Of a stretch of 20,123 nt of DNA, positions 7,474 to 14,946 are shown in pieces. The position numbers and the translations under genes were made by a program. The notes beneath the pieces are model-generated. The model had not been told where the DNA came from and made no database searches. It was given only the letters and a program-made list of their open reading frames with translations. Source of the DNA: Nanohaloarchaea archaeon PL-Br10_U2g16 (lineage in GTDB: Archaea > Nanohalarchaeota > Nanosalinia > Nanosalinales > Nanosalinaceae); the NCBI GenBank assembly GCA_001563995.1, contig LKMV01000008.1:1-20123 (forward strand), read 5' to 3'. The stretch's first letter is position 1. Every line of letters begins with the position of its first letter.

Positions 7474-8481
7474 TTGATAGGAGTTGAAATGGAGTTCTGG
7501 ACGGTAGATGAATACGGGAGATTGTGTCCTTGCGAAGATATATCCTCAGATCTGGATTTTGCAGAGCCGGAGTTTGTAGAACCGTTACTAGAGATAAAAT
7601 CAACACCATGTAACTCTGTAGAAGAGGTAAGAGAAGAGCTCAAATGGAAGATTGAGGAGGCATTAGAAAAAGCAGACGATGCCGACAAGAAGTTAGTTCC
7701 TTTGGGTACACCCTTAAATGCAGGGCCTATAAACCATGTCGAGTCAGATAGATCAGAGATACAGAGAAAAGTAGTAGGAGATAATATCGAATATGCTAAA
7801 AGGGTTGCAGGACTACATTTCCATTTTGAGCAGACAGATCCTGTTGAACAGATGAAAATTTTGACATCTTTAGATCCGGCACTAGCTGTTGCCAACTCAT
7901 CGCCTTACATACAGGGAAAACCTCTAGCAAGCTCTTCAAGAATTAAAAGCTATAGAGACAGATGTTATAGAGATTTTCCAAAACATGGACAGCTATGGAG
8001 CTACAGCAAGTTGGAGTCATGGGAAGAAAACGCAACAGAATGCTATGAAACATTCAGAGAAAAAGCCTTGGAAAAAGGAGTAACAGAAAAAAGATTTGAA
8101 GATAATTTTAAGCCTGAAGATTCTTTGTGGACGCCTATAAGATTAAGAAAAGAATTCAATACTATAGAATGGCGTTCTCCGGACATAACGCTTCCTTCGA
8201 AATCTTTAAAACTGCTTAAAAATATTAAAAAAGTACTGGAAATACGTAATGAAGACGATCTACCTGAGTTTGGAGAGGTTAAGAAGGTCTCTAGAGAGGC
8301 AATCGATTCAGGTTTAACTTATAATGTTCAAAATTATCTTGAGAGTATAGGGTTTGAGTCCGGAGATACCTCTCCAGAATCAGAGAAAATACCTGAAAAA
8401 TCTGAGCTCTCAAAAGAAGAAGCTTCCCGGATAAGATTAAAATACGGTAAAAAACTTCAGAAAGACGTGGAGAATCTTTAA
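7474..8481 (+). CDS. GCS2-type glutamate-cysteine ligase-like protein
   Basis: 335 residues resembling the GCS2/YbdK/archaeal GshA family (glutamine-synthetase fold). Motifs appear in the expected order: GVEMEFWTVD at the extreme N-terminus (Glu5, Glu7), GLHFHFEQTDP (113-123, His115/His117) and NTIEWRSPD (229-237, Glu232/Arg234). Family members activate the gamma-carboxyl of glutamate and join it to cysteine or another amine; haloarchaeal relatives make gamma-glutamylcysteine. The substrate here is unproven. The start is TTG 7474: the frame has no ATG upstream before a stop, and the family's G-x-E-x-E motif begins right after it. A Ser/Glu-rich, probably flexible stretch (about 305-322) precedes a basic tail. 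Only 2 nt separate it from the PIN gene. Confidence 0.8.
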   Translation: MIGVEMEFWTVDEYGRLCPCEDISSDLDFAEPEFVEPLLEIKSTPCNSVEEVREELKWKIEEALEKADDADKKLVPLGTPLNAGPINHVESDRSEIQRKVVGDNIEYAKRVAGLHFHFEQTDPVEQMKILTSLDPALAVANSSPYIQGKPLASSSRIKSYRDRCYRDFPKHGQLWSYSKLESWEENATECYETFREKALEKGVTEKRFEDNFKPEDSLWTPIRLRKEFNTIEWRSPDITLPSKSLKLLKNIKKVLEIRNEDDLPEFGEVKKVSREAIDSGLTYNVQNYLESIGFESGDTSPESEKIPEKSELSKEEASRIRLKYGKKLQKDVENL

Positions 8482-8483
8482 AT

Positions 8484-8867
8484 ATGAAAACAAAAATCAT
8501 ACTAGATGCCAATTTTCTGGTAGCTCCTTTCCAGCTATCGATAAATCTGTTCGATGAGATAGAACGTATCTATCCTAATGCCGAAGTTTACACCATAGAC
8601 GATGCATTACAGGAGGCAAAAAGTATAAAGAGCGGAAAGTACGGAGATCTCGTGGAGAAATTAATTGAGACTCAAGATATAGAAGTGCTGGAGACAGAGG
8701 GAGAAGGTGACGTCGATTATCTACTTGAAAGGCTTTCAGGAGAGTACACCATAGCTACAAACGACAAGGAGCTGAAGGACAGTATACTTGGAGAAGGTAA
8801 CCCTGTGATGATCATAAGGCAGAAAAAGTATCTGGAGGTTGTCCAGGGAAGGGAGCAGAACCTCTGA
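8484..8867 (+). CDS. PIN-domain protein, Fcf1/COG1412-like (probable rRNA-processing nuclease)
   Basis: 127 residues with a PIN fold pattern: IILDANFLVAP (Asp8 and Asn10), a central acidic helix region (YTIDDALQEAKSI) and YTIATNDKELKDSI supplying the later catalytic Asp. PIN domains are Mg2+-dependent RNases. This subgroup resembles eukaryotic Fcf1/Utp24 and typically lies between aIF2-gamma and rpoE1 in archaea, as part of the information-processing cluster and not as a mobile VapC toxin. No antitoxin gene accompanies it. Its ATG is 2 nt after the GCS2-like gene stop, so it is probably transcribed with the ligase block. Confidence 0.82.
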   Translation: MKTKIILDANFLVAPFQLSINLFDEIERIYPNAEVYTIDDALQEAKSIKSGKYGDLVEKLIETQDIEVLETEGEGDVDYLLERLSGEYTIATNDKELKDSILGEGNPVMIIRQKKYLEVVQGREQNL

Positions 8868-8889
8868 ACAGGTTATCTCCACAGACCCA

Positions 8890-8898
8890 ATTTAAAGC
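8890..8898 (+). promoter_or_regulatory. TATA box upstream of rpoE1
   Basis: ATTTAAAGC lies 41-49 nt before the rpoE1 ATG. A start near 8920 would leave a short leader containing the ribosome-binding-like AGAGGT (8924-8929), 9 nt before the ATG. It would separate the rpoE1-spt4-rps24e-rps27ae unit from the PIN/ligase genes. Confidence 0.4.
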
Positions 8899-8938
8899 TT
8901 GCGAACCATCCCGTATATGTCTAAGAGGTAAAAAACTG

Positions 8939-9517
8939 ATGTACAAAAGGCTGACAATAGAGGATAAGGTAAGAGTACCGCCCCAGCACTTCGGAGAGGA
9001 TGTAGACGAGAGCGTCAAAGCCGGTCTAGAGTCCGAAGTAGAAGGCAGGATCGATCCTGAAATCGGAGTTGTAATCGCAGTAGAAAAGGTAAACTCGATA
9101 GAAGGCGGAGATATCAAACCAGAAGATGCAGGAGTTCATTACGATGTAGAGTTCGAAGCACTTATCTTTGAACCTGAGCTTCACGAAGTAGTATTTGGAG
9201 AAGTCGTGGACATCACAGAGTTCGGAGCATTTATCAGAATAGGTCCTTTCGACGGATTATGCCACGTCAGCCAGATAATGGACGAATATGTAAACTTGGA
9301 CGAAGAAAACTCCATGCTTGTCTCAGAAGAGAGGGATTTCACACTTGGAATAGGTGACGTGGTCACTGCAAGGATTATTGCAGCATCGATGGACAGTCAG
9401 GACACAAACAAGATCAACCTTACAATGAGACAGCCAGGGCTTGGAAAGGAAGAATGGGTTGAACAGTACGAAGAAGAAAAAGCTGAGGAAGAGGAAGAAG
9501 AGGATAACGAACAATGA
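8939..9517 (+). CDS. rpoE1: RNA polymerase subunit E' (Rpb7 homologue)
   Basis: 192 residues. The N-terminal RNP-like domain (MYKRLTIEDKVRVPPQHFGE) is followed by an S1/OB domain (about 82-165: VFGEVVDITEFGAFIRIGPF, DGLCHVSQIMDEYV, INLTMRQPGLG). With RpoF it forms the RNA polymerase stalk, which binds emerging RNA and helps open promoters. The last 20 residues are almost all Asp/Glu, as seen in halophile proteins. Its stop overlaps the spt4 ATG (ATGA), so the two are co-translated. Confidence 0.96.
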   Translation: MYKRLTIEDKVRVPPQHFGEDVDESVKAGLESEVEGRIDPEIGVVIAVEKVNSIEGGDIKPEDAGVHYDVEFEALIFEPELHEVVFGEVVDITEFGAFIRIGPFDGLCHVSQIMDEYVNLDEENSMLVSEERDFTLGIGDVVTARIIAASMDSQDTNKINLTMRQPGLGKEEWVEQYEEEKAEEEEEEDNEQ

Positions 9518-9702
9518 GCGATAAAGCATGTAAAGAATGTAAAAGAATAGTAGAGGACTCTTCAGAATGTCCTGTATGTAAAAACAATGACTTATCCGAC
9601 TCCTGGAGCGGCCTAGTAGTGATTTATGATCCTGAAGATTCGGAAATCGCTGAAAGACTTGAAATCAAGACACCGGGCAAGTACGCTATAAGAACGAGGT
9701 AA
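9514..9702 (+). CDS. spt4: Transcription elongation factor Spt4 (RpoE'')
   Basis: 62 residues with a single zinc ribbon: Cys6-x2-Cys9 and Cys19-x2-Cys22, followed by the Spt4 signature DSWSGLVVIYDPEDSEIAER. Spt4 pairs with Spt5/NusG to clamp RNA polymerase during elongation. The length is normal. It overlaps rpoE1 by 4 nt. In many euryarchaea a DUF359 (dephospho-CoA kinase) gene lies between spt4 and rps24e; here only a 54-bp gap is present. Confidence 0.95.
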   Translation: MSDKACKECKRIVEDSSECPVCKNNDLSDSWSGLVVIYDPEDSEIAERLEIKTPGKYAIRTR

Positions 9703-9756
9703 AAATACTATGAACAGTTTCAAAGACAAAGTTAACGCAGACGGAGGCGAAAAATA

Positions 9757-10215
9757 ATGGAATCAAAAATCACTTCTGTAAGAAACAATCCTTTACTTGA
9801 CAGAAACAAGGTAAAGGTAGAAATTCAACACGAGGGAGAATCTACACCTTCGGAAGAAGATGTGAAAAACCGTGTTGCAGCAGAGAACGATCTAGATACC
9901 GAAAAGATTGAAGTAGACTCAATCTACACCGGATACGGTAGTAAGAAATCCGAAGCAACTCTGAAAGTATTCCAAGACTTCGAATACGATGAGGAGCTGG
10001 AAGAAGAGCCAGAGAAAGAGCAGAAAGCTACAGAAGCGTCAGCTTCAGAAAGTACTGATAGCGAGTACGATGAGATTGTATCAGGAACAATCACAGATGC
10101 AAAGGATGAACTGAACGAAATGGATGATCCTGACTTCAATGCAGCTCTAAAGGCTGAGAAACAGAACAAAAACCGTGCTACACTTGTAGAATGGCTGGAG
10201 AACCAGCTAGATTAG
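9757..10215 (+). CDS. rps24e: 30S ribosomal protein S24e with C-terminal extension
   Basis: 152 residues. The first 95 or so form the S24e domain (KITSVRNNPLLDRNKVKVEI, VDSIYTGYGSKKSEATLKVF), a small-subunit protein. Archaeal S24e is usually about 100 residues. The extra 55 comprise an acidic, Ser/Ala-rich linker (about 88-108) and a predicted helical segment that ends AALKAEKQNKNRATLVEWLE. I do not recognise a named domain in this tail. GGAGG (9743-9747) lies 9 nt before the ATG. The gene is followed 11 bp later by rps27ae. Confidence 0.92.
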   Translation: MESKITSVRNNPLLDRNKVKVEIQHEGESTPSEEDVKNRVAAENDLDTEKIEVDSIYTGYGSKKSEATLKVFQDFEYDEELEEEPEKEQKATEASASESTDSEYDEIVSGTITDAKDELNEMDDPDFNAALKAEKQNKNRATLVEWLENQLD

Positions 10216-10226
10216 AGGTGAGAAAA

Positions 10227-10376
10227 ATGGCTAAACATGAGATGGTAGAAAGATGGGAGAAGTATGATGAGGACGGTTCAACAGATCAGGAGAAATGTCC
10301 TAGATGTTCTTCCTTCCTTGCAGAGCATGAGGACAGGAAGAGCTGCGGTAAATGCGGTTACACAAAACATCAGTAA
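10227..10376 (+). CDS. rps27ae: 30S ribosomal protein S27ae
   Basis: 49 residues with one zinc ribbon: Cys24-x2-Cys27 and Cys40-x2-Cys43 (CPRC, CGKCGYTKH). The ATG at 10227 is chosen because GAGGTGA (10215-10221) lies 5 nt upstream and family members begin just before this point. The same frame is open upstream to 10191, but that part overlaps rps24e and is not S27ae-like. Together with rps24e it forms a conserved ribosomal pair. Confidence 0.93.
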   Translation: MAKHEMVERWEKYDEDGSTDQEKCPRCSSFLAEHEDRKSCGKCGYTKHQ

Positions 10377-10400
10377 ATCTTCACTTTCAAACCGGTAGAT

Positions 10401-10952
10401 ATGAAGATATACTTTGCCACCGGTAACAGCGGAAAGGTTGAACATCTTCAGAACATTCTAACAGGATTTGAAGTAGTACAGCTTGATGTAGATACCGTCG
10501 AGCCCCAATCCGAATCCTTAGAGGAAATAGTAACTGCAAAGATAGAACAGGCTGTTGAAAAAGTTGATACTGTAGAAGACGGTTTCTTAATAGCTGACGA
10601 CTCCGGGCTTTTCTTAGATTCACTGAACGGTTTCCCGGGAGCTTACAGCGCTCCTTTCGACAAGATGGTTGGGAAAGAAAAACTTTTGGATCTTATCGAC
10701 GGAGATAACAGTGCCGAGTTCAGGGCTGCTATCGGACTTTATGATGATAATGGTGAAGTCGAGGTTTTCAAAGGAACTATTGAAGGAGAAATCGTCGAGC
10801 CCCGTGGAGATGGAGGCTTCGGATACGACCCTATGTTCCTTCCTGACGGATCCGAGGAGACATGGGGAGAAGACCCCGGACAGAAAGATGAAAACTCCCA
10901 CAGACAGAAAGCAGTTGAAAAATTAGTTGAATTTCTAGAACAGAGTCTCTAA
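10401..10952 (+). CDS. rdgB: XTP/dITP diphosphatase (RdgB/HAM1 family)
   Basis: 183 residues. It hydrolyses non-canonical purine nucleoside triphosphates (ITP, dITP, XTP) to the monophosphate, keeping them out of nucleic acids. Motifs: FATGNSGKVEHL (5-16), ADDSGLFLDSLNGFPGAYSA (65-84, with the catalytic Asp pair), EPRGDGGFGYDPMF (about 133-146) and SHRQKAVEKL near the C-terminus. It starts 24 bp after rps27ae and its last 18 bp overlap the convergent gene on the minus strand. Confidence 0.95.
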   Translation: MKIYFATGNSGKVEHLQNILTGFEVVQLDVDTVEPQSESLEEIVTAKIEQAVEKVDTVEDGFLIADDSGLFLDSLNGFPGAYSAPFDKMVGKEKLLDLIDGDNSAEFRAAIGLYDDNGEVEVFKGTIEGEIVEPRGDGGFGYDPMFLPDGSEETWGEDPGQKDENSHRQKAVEKLVEFLEQSL

Positions 10953-11225
10953 CATCCAGCCCTCCATATCGCTATGTTTTTCTAGAAAGTTTCTGATTTC
11001 TGACCTTTTAGTAGATCTGAGCGAGACACATTTTCCGCCTTTATGGTACTCAGCCCAGCCTTCATTCACCATATTATCTATTATCTCCTCTGCATCCTTC
11101 CTCCTTCTTTTAGGGAGCTTCGATACTGTATCTTCCACAGTCTTATAACTCATAGACCACTGTCTCCTTCTTACCATACCTTCAATCAGGATAGCTTTCC
11201 TCTTCAGATAGCTATCATCTATCAT
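10935..11225 (-). CDS. Small winged-helix-like protein of unknown function
   Basis: 96 residues, not recognised. The helix-rich N-terminal part (about 1-50) followed by IIDNMVNEGWAEYHKGGKCVSL suggests a winged helix, with the last strand pair as wing. The protein has about 20 Lys/Arg against 16 Asp/Glu, including the runs VRRRQ and KRRRK, unlike the acidic proteins around it, so nucleic-acid binding is plausible. Its 3' end overlaps rdgB convergently by 18 bp. It diverges from another small wHTH gene (11353). Confidence 0.6.
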   Translation of the reverse strand: MIDDSYLKRKAILIEGMVRRRQWSMSYKTVEDTVSKLPKRRRKDAEEIIDNMVNEGWAEYHKGGKCVSLRSTKRSEIRNFLEKHSDMEGWMLETLF

Positions 11226-11240
11226 ACCGATTTAAAGCCG

Positions 11241-11248
11241 TATTTAAA
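11241..11248 (-). promoter_or_regulatory. Possible TATA box of the 96-residue protein gene
   Basis: TTTAAATA on the reverse strand, centred about 20 nt upstream of the ATG. A second A/T-rich element (reverse-strand TATAAATT near 11261-11268) could serve instead. An imperfect inverted repeat with arms AGTTT/AAACT (11282-11297) lies further upstream in the shared divergent region. Confidence 0.25.
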
Positions 11249-11321
11249 CCTGATAAAGGAAATTTATACACGCCAAGTTATAGTTTTTAATTAAACTAAT
11301 TCAAAGCTTTTACCAACAAAA

Positions 11322-11330
11322 GTTTAAAAG
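11322..11330 (+). promoter_or_regulatory. TATA box of the 103-residue wHTH gene (leaderless)
   Basis: GTTTAAAAG is centred 27 nt before ATG 11353, the spacing of a leaderless archaeal promoter. The surrounding AAAAGTTTAAAAGTTT (11319-11334) is a short direct repeat overlapping the box and could be an operator. Confidence 0.45.
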
Positions 11331-11352
11331 TTTCATTAAGAAAACTATTTCT

Positions 11353-11664
11353 ATGAAAGAAGAAACCTTACTTGAGAACTTTCTTGGAGAGTCCTCAGTA
11401 CTGAAAATACTGAACGTGCTGATGGATCATCCATCTATGGATTATTCAAAGAAAGATTTAGCCGAGGTTACAGGAATGGCGGAGTCAACTGTTCACAGAC
11501 ACTGGAGCAGGATCGAAGATATGGATGCTGTAGAAGAATCCAGAAAATACGGAAAGACGACATTATATAAGCTGAACCAAGACTCGGAGATAGTGAAACA
11601 GCTTTTCAAACTGGATCAAGAGCTTAGAAAAAAGGCAGACTGTTTCCAAGTCGAGAAGATTTGA
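11353..11664 (+). CDS. Winged-helix transcriptional regulator
   Basis: 103 residues. The core is a helix-turn-helix: SSVLKILNVLMDHPSMDYSK, then the DLAEVTGMAESTVHRHWSRI recognition-helix region (about 36-55), then a wing (VEESRKYGKTTLYKLN). A C-terminal helix (QLFKLDQELRKKAD) may dimerise. It resembles small ArsR/MarR-like archaeal regulators; no metal- or ligand-binding residues stand out. It sits 40 bp upstream of kae1 but appears to have its own promoter. Its target is unknown; autoregulation is an inference from the repeats over its TATA box. Confidence 0.75.
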   Translation: MKEETLLENFLGESSVLKILNVLMDHPSMDYSKKDLAEVTGMAESTVHRHWSRIEDMDAVEESRKYGKTTLYKLNQDSEIVKQLFKLDQELRKKADCFQVEKI

Positions 11665-11704
11665 GGCTATCAACTATTTCAAATTACACATCTAAAGGTT
11701 TTTC

Positions 11705-12676
11705 ATGAAAGTTCTCGGGATTGAGTCAACCGCCCACACTTTAGGCCTAGGAATCGTCTCAGACGAGGAGATACTAGCCAACCAGAAGGATATGTTTGAG
11801 CCGGAGGAAGGCGGCATCCATCCCAGAAAAGCCGCTGAACACCATTACCAGCATGCGATGGAGCTTCTTCACAACGTTGAACAGGAAGCAGATATGGAAA
11901 TAAATGAACTGGACGGTATAGCGTTTGCACAAGGTCCAGGGATTCCACAGTGTCTTGATATAGGAGCTGTAATAGCAAGAACTCTTTCAGACAAACACGG
12001 TATACCTATGGTTGGAATCAACCACTGCCTCGCACATATCTCTATAGGTATCAGAACTACCGATGCCGAAGACCCTACCACGCTCTACCTTTCCGGCGGA
12101 AACTCACAGATACTAGATCTGAGATCAGGAAGGTATAGAATCGTCGGGGAGACGCTTGATATCGCCCTAGGTAATGCATTAGATAAACTTGGGAGGAAGA
12201 TGGGCTATCCACATCCCGGAGGGCCTGAGCTTGAACAGCTAGCTGAGGAAACTGAAGAGATAGTAGAGCTTTCCTATCCGATTAAGGGAATGGATTTATC
12301 GTTTTCAGGTTTAGTAACGGAGACTCAGAGGAAGATCGGAGATGTAGACGATGAATTACTAGCCAACTCATTCCAAGAACATGCATATGCAGCGGTTGTA
12401 GAGGCTTTAGAACGTGCAATGGCACAGGAAGGCTCAGAAGAAGCATTACTGACAGGAGGGGTGGCGATGAACTCCAGGTTAAGAGAGATGGTTGAAAAGA
12501 TGTGTGAGCAGAGAGGAGCTGAAGCTTACGTACCACCTCCTGAGTACTGCATGGACAACGGAGTTATGATAGCTGAACAAGGCAGATTAGAGATGAAAGC
12601 CGGTAGAGAGACCAAGCTGGAAGACTCAGAGAAAAGACCAAACTGGAGACCTGACGAGGTGGACGTAGAATGGTAG
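11705..12676 (+). CDS. kae1: KEOPS subunit Kae1, tRNA threonylcarbamoyladenosine transferase
   Basis: 323 residues of the TsaD/Kae1/Qri7 ASKHA family. It transfers the threonylcarbamoyl group to A37 of ANN-decoding tRNAs. Visible motifs: LGIESTAHTLGLGI (4-17), GGIHPRKAAEHHYQH (36-50), the metal ligands His107 and His111 in NHCLAHI, LYLSGGNSQI (127-136), LTGGVAMNSRL (249-259) and CMDNGVMIAE with Asp284. Unlike many euryarchaeal versions it is not fused to Bud32; bud32 follows four genes later. Its last 7 nt overlap sua5. Confidence 0.96.
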   Translation: MKVLGIESTAHTLGLGIVSDEEILANQKDMFEPEEGGIHPRKAAEHHYQHAMELLHNVEQEADMEINELDGIAFAQGPGIPQCLDIGAVIARTLSDKHGIPMVGINHCLAHISIGIRTTDAEDPTTLYLSGGNSQILDLRSGRYRIVGETLDIALGNALDKLGRKMGYPHPGGPELEQLAEETEEIVELSYPIKGMDLSFSGLVTETQRKIGDVDDELLANSFQEHAYAAVVEALERAMAQEGSEEALLTGGVAMNSRLREMVEKMCEQRGAEAYVPPPEYCMDNGVMIAEQGRLEMKAGRETKLEDSEKRPNWRPDEVDVEW

Positions 12677-13254
12677 ACAAAACTGAGATTGAAGAAGCTA
12701 AAAAAGTGATAAAAGAAGGCGAATTAGTTATCTTCCCAACTGAGACTGCCTACGGCATAGCTGTTGATGCAACTAATAAGGAAGCTGTGGAGAAGGTGTA
12801 TGAGGCAAAACAAAGGCCGAGTGAGAAAGGTCTGACCACAATCGTATCATCTCTTGAACAGGCGGAACGTTATTCAGAACTTTCAGAGAGGGAAAGAAAG
12901 ATAGTAGAAGAGTTCATGCCAGGACCTTTGACATTAGTGGTAGATAAACAGGAGGAGAAATTACCTGAAAACCTGAACAGTAAGTTTGTCTTCAGGATAC
13001 CAGGATCAGAGTTATGTAGAAAGTTAGCGGAGGAAGGACCTATCACCGCTACAAGCGCCAATATTTCAGGCAGAGAGACTTCTTACAGTATTGAAGATAT
13101 TTCCGACCGGCTTCTCGACAAAGTCGATTACATCATTGATAGAGGGGAGCTAGACCGTTCCGACACCTCTACAATCGTAGAAGTTAATAACGGCGAGCTA
13201 GAATTACACCGTAAAGGCCCGGTCAGCCGGGAGGAAATTGAAGAAGTGGTCTAA
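12670..13254 (+). CDS. sua5: L-threonylcarbamoyladenylate synthase (YrdC/Sua5 family)
   Basis: 194 residues forming a YrdC domain only; the C-terminal Sua5 domain is absent. It makes threonylcarbamoyl-AMP from threonine, bicarbonate and ATP, the donor used by Kae1. Motifs: VIFPTETAYGIAVDAT (20-35), VYEAKQRPSEKGLT (43-56, with the substrate-binding Lys/Arg), FMPGPLTLVVD (about 78-88) and ITATSANISG (about 122-131). It overlaps kae1 and is separated from the first antiporter gene by 3 nt, so the t6A and antiporter genes share an operon. Confidence 0.95.
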   Translation: MVDKTEIEEAKKVIKEGELVIFPTETAYGIAVDATNKEAVEKVYEAKQRPSEKGLTTIVSSLEQAERYSELSERERKIVEEFMPGPLTLVVDKQEEKLPENLNSKFVFRIPGSELCRKLAEEGPITATSANISGRETSYSIEDISDRLLDKVDYIIDRGELDRSDTSTIVEVNNGELELHRKGPVSREEIEEVV

Positions 13255-13257
13255 AAT

Positions 13258-14946
13258 ATGAGTGCAGAAGCCGCAATAGCATATGATTTCGCCCTGTTGA
13301 TAATAACAGCAACCATTCTTAGTTTTATTGCTAAAAAGACCGATCAGCCGTCTATTGTGGCTTATATATTTACAGGACTGCTTTTAGGACCCGTATTTCT
13401 GAACCTGGTAACAGAGTCCCATCTTATAGAGCTGATGTCTGAGCTTGGACTCGCATTTCTTCTGTTCCTGCTTGGAATCGAGATGAATCTCGGAGAGATC
13501 AAGGAGATACTACGGCCCGTTACAAATATTGCGGTCTGGCAGACAGTTCTCCAGACCAGCCTGGCTTTTATTATACCAATTTTTCTCGGATTTACAATGA
13601 TGGAGACCGTTGTTATAGCTCTATGTACCGTATTCGGGGCAACACCTGTCATAGTAAAGCTTCTGACGGATAAGAATGAGATAACAACCCTTCCTGGAAA
13701 GATCGATGTAGGGGTGTTGATACTACAAGACATTTATCTTGTGATTATACTAGCTCTTTTCAGTGCTGACTCACTATCTAACCCGGGAGAGATAGGATTT
13801 ACACTTACAAAGATATTTTTACTGATGGCAGGGGTTGCAAGCTTATCCCTTCTCTCTTCAAGGTACTTCCTTCCGACTATGTTTAACAAAGTCGCCAACG
13901 ATAAACACGCATTCTTTATACACGGCGTTGCTTGGGCCTTCCTGTTCACAGCGTTAACTATAAAGCTGGATCTCTCGGTTGAAGTAGGAGCTTTCCTAGC
14001 AGGGCTGGGACTAGGCCAGGTAACGTACAGAGAAGAGCTAAAGGAGAGGATAAGACCTATTACCGACTTCTTCATAGTTGTGTTCTTCTCAAGCATCGGA
14101 CTCCAGCTGACCTCTGAAAACCTCTTCATCTACTGGAAAGAAGCTGTTATCGCCTCTGCTGTGCTTATGGTAGGGAACTTCCTAATAATGTTCTACCTAA
14201 TTGACCGTCAGAACTTCACACCTAAGACATCATTCCTGGGCAGCATCAATATGACACAGGTAAGTGAGTTCTCCCTTGTCGTAGGAGCCCTAGCAGTCTC
14301 CCAAGGATACGTAGGCAACGACATTCTAGGATATCTAAGCCTTATGGCCCTCTTAACGATGACAGTCTCTTCCTACCTTATCAATTACAACCATGAAATC
14401 TACCTGAAAGTTGAACATCTTTTAGAAAGATTCAAGTCAGATGAAAAAAGTGATGTTGACATAAAGAAGTTCGATAACCATGCTGTGGTTATAGGATACA
14501 ATGAGACAGTTCGGGACCTGCTGCCTACGCTAAAGGAAAACTATGAGGACATAATAGTCATAGATAAAAACCCAGATAACGTTGAAGAGCTCAGCAACGA
14601 GGATCTTGAGTACATCTACGGAGATTTTAGACATTCGGAGATAAGGAAATCAGGCTCCTTTGACACCGCAGAGCTTGTTCTCTCTGTCGAAAAGGACATA
14701 ATGAGACAGCACCAGATACTGAGAGAGACTGAAGAAGAGACCGTAACCTTCCTCAGCACAGATAGCTTTGAAAAAGCCGCAGAGCTTTATGAAAGAGGAG
14801 CTGACTATGTAATAATGGAGAATAAGATAGCGGGCGAAGAAGTAGCCGAGCTACTTAAGGAGTTCGCTGAAGGCAACAAGCTCTTTGATGAAAAGATAGA
14901 AGAAAACCTAGAACGTATTTACTGGAGGGACAGACAGGATGGCTGA
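13258..14946 (+). CDS. CPA2 monovalent cation/H+ antiporter, Kef-like, with C-terminal RCK domain (copy 1)
   Basis: 562 residues. The first 380 or so are a Kef/NapA-type membrane domain of about 12 helices, including DQPSIVAYIFTGLLLGPVFL (29-48) and the ion-site helix VLILQDIYLVI with Gln157-Asp158. A Q-D pair is typical of K+/H+ Kef-type exchangers, while NapA-type Na+/H+ antiporters usually have D-D. A cytosolic RCK_N domain follows from about 407; its loop is GYNETV (from Gly413) in place of GxGxxG. It overlaps the second antiporter gene by 8 nt. K+ versus Na+ specificity is an inference from the Q-D pair. Confidence 0.88.
   Translation: MSAEAAIAYDFALLIITATILSFIAKKTDQPSIVAYIFTGLLLGPVFLNLVTESHLIELMSELGLAFLLFLLGIEMNLGEIKEILRPVTNIAVWQTVLQTSLAFIIPIFLGFTMMETVVIALCTVFGATPVIVKLLTDKNEITTLPGKIDVGVLILQDIYLVIILALFSADSLSNPGEIGFTLTKIFLLMAGVASLSLLSSRYFLPTMFNKVANDKHAFFIHGVAWAFLFTALTIKLDLSVEVGAFLAGLGLGQVTYREELKERIRPITDFFIVVFFSSIGLQLTSENLFIYWKEAVIASAVLMVGNFLIMFYLIDRQNFTPKTSFLGSINMTQVSEFSLVVGALAVSQGYVGNDILGYLSLMALLTMTVSSYLINYNHEIYLKVEHLLERFKSDEKSDVDIKKFDNHAVVIGYNETVRDLLPTLKENYEDIIVIDKNPDNVEELSNEDLEYIYGDFRHSEIRKSGSFDTAELVLSVEKDIMRQHQILRETEEETVTFLSTDSFEKAAELYERGADYVIMENKIAGEEVAELLKEFAEGNKLFDEKIEENLERIYWRDRQDG

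Noticed and set aside
7452..7895. 147-codon reverse frame opposite the GCS2-like gene
   Set aside because: Ser/Thr-rich shadow; the plus strand carries the ligase motifs.
8484..8867. PIN gene as a VapC toxin
   Set aside because: No adjacent antitoxin, and its position before rpoE1 matches the conserved Fcf1-like PIN gene of archaeal clusters.
10191..10376. Longer form of S27ae starting inside rps24e
   Set aside because: ATG 10227 has a strong ribosome-binding site and the family N-terminus; the extra residues match nothing.
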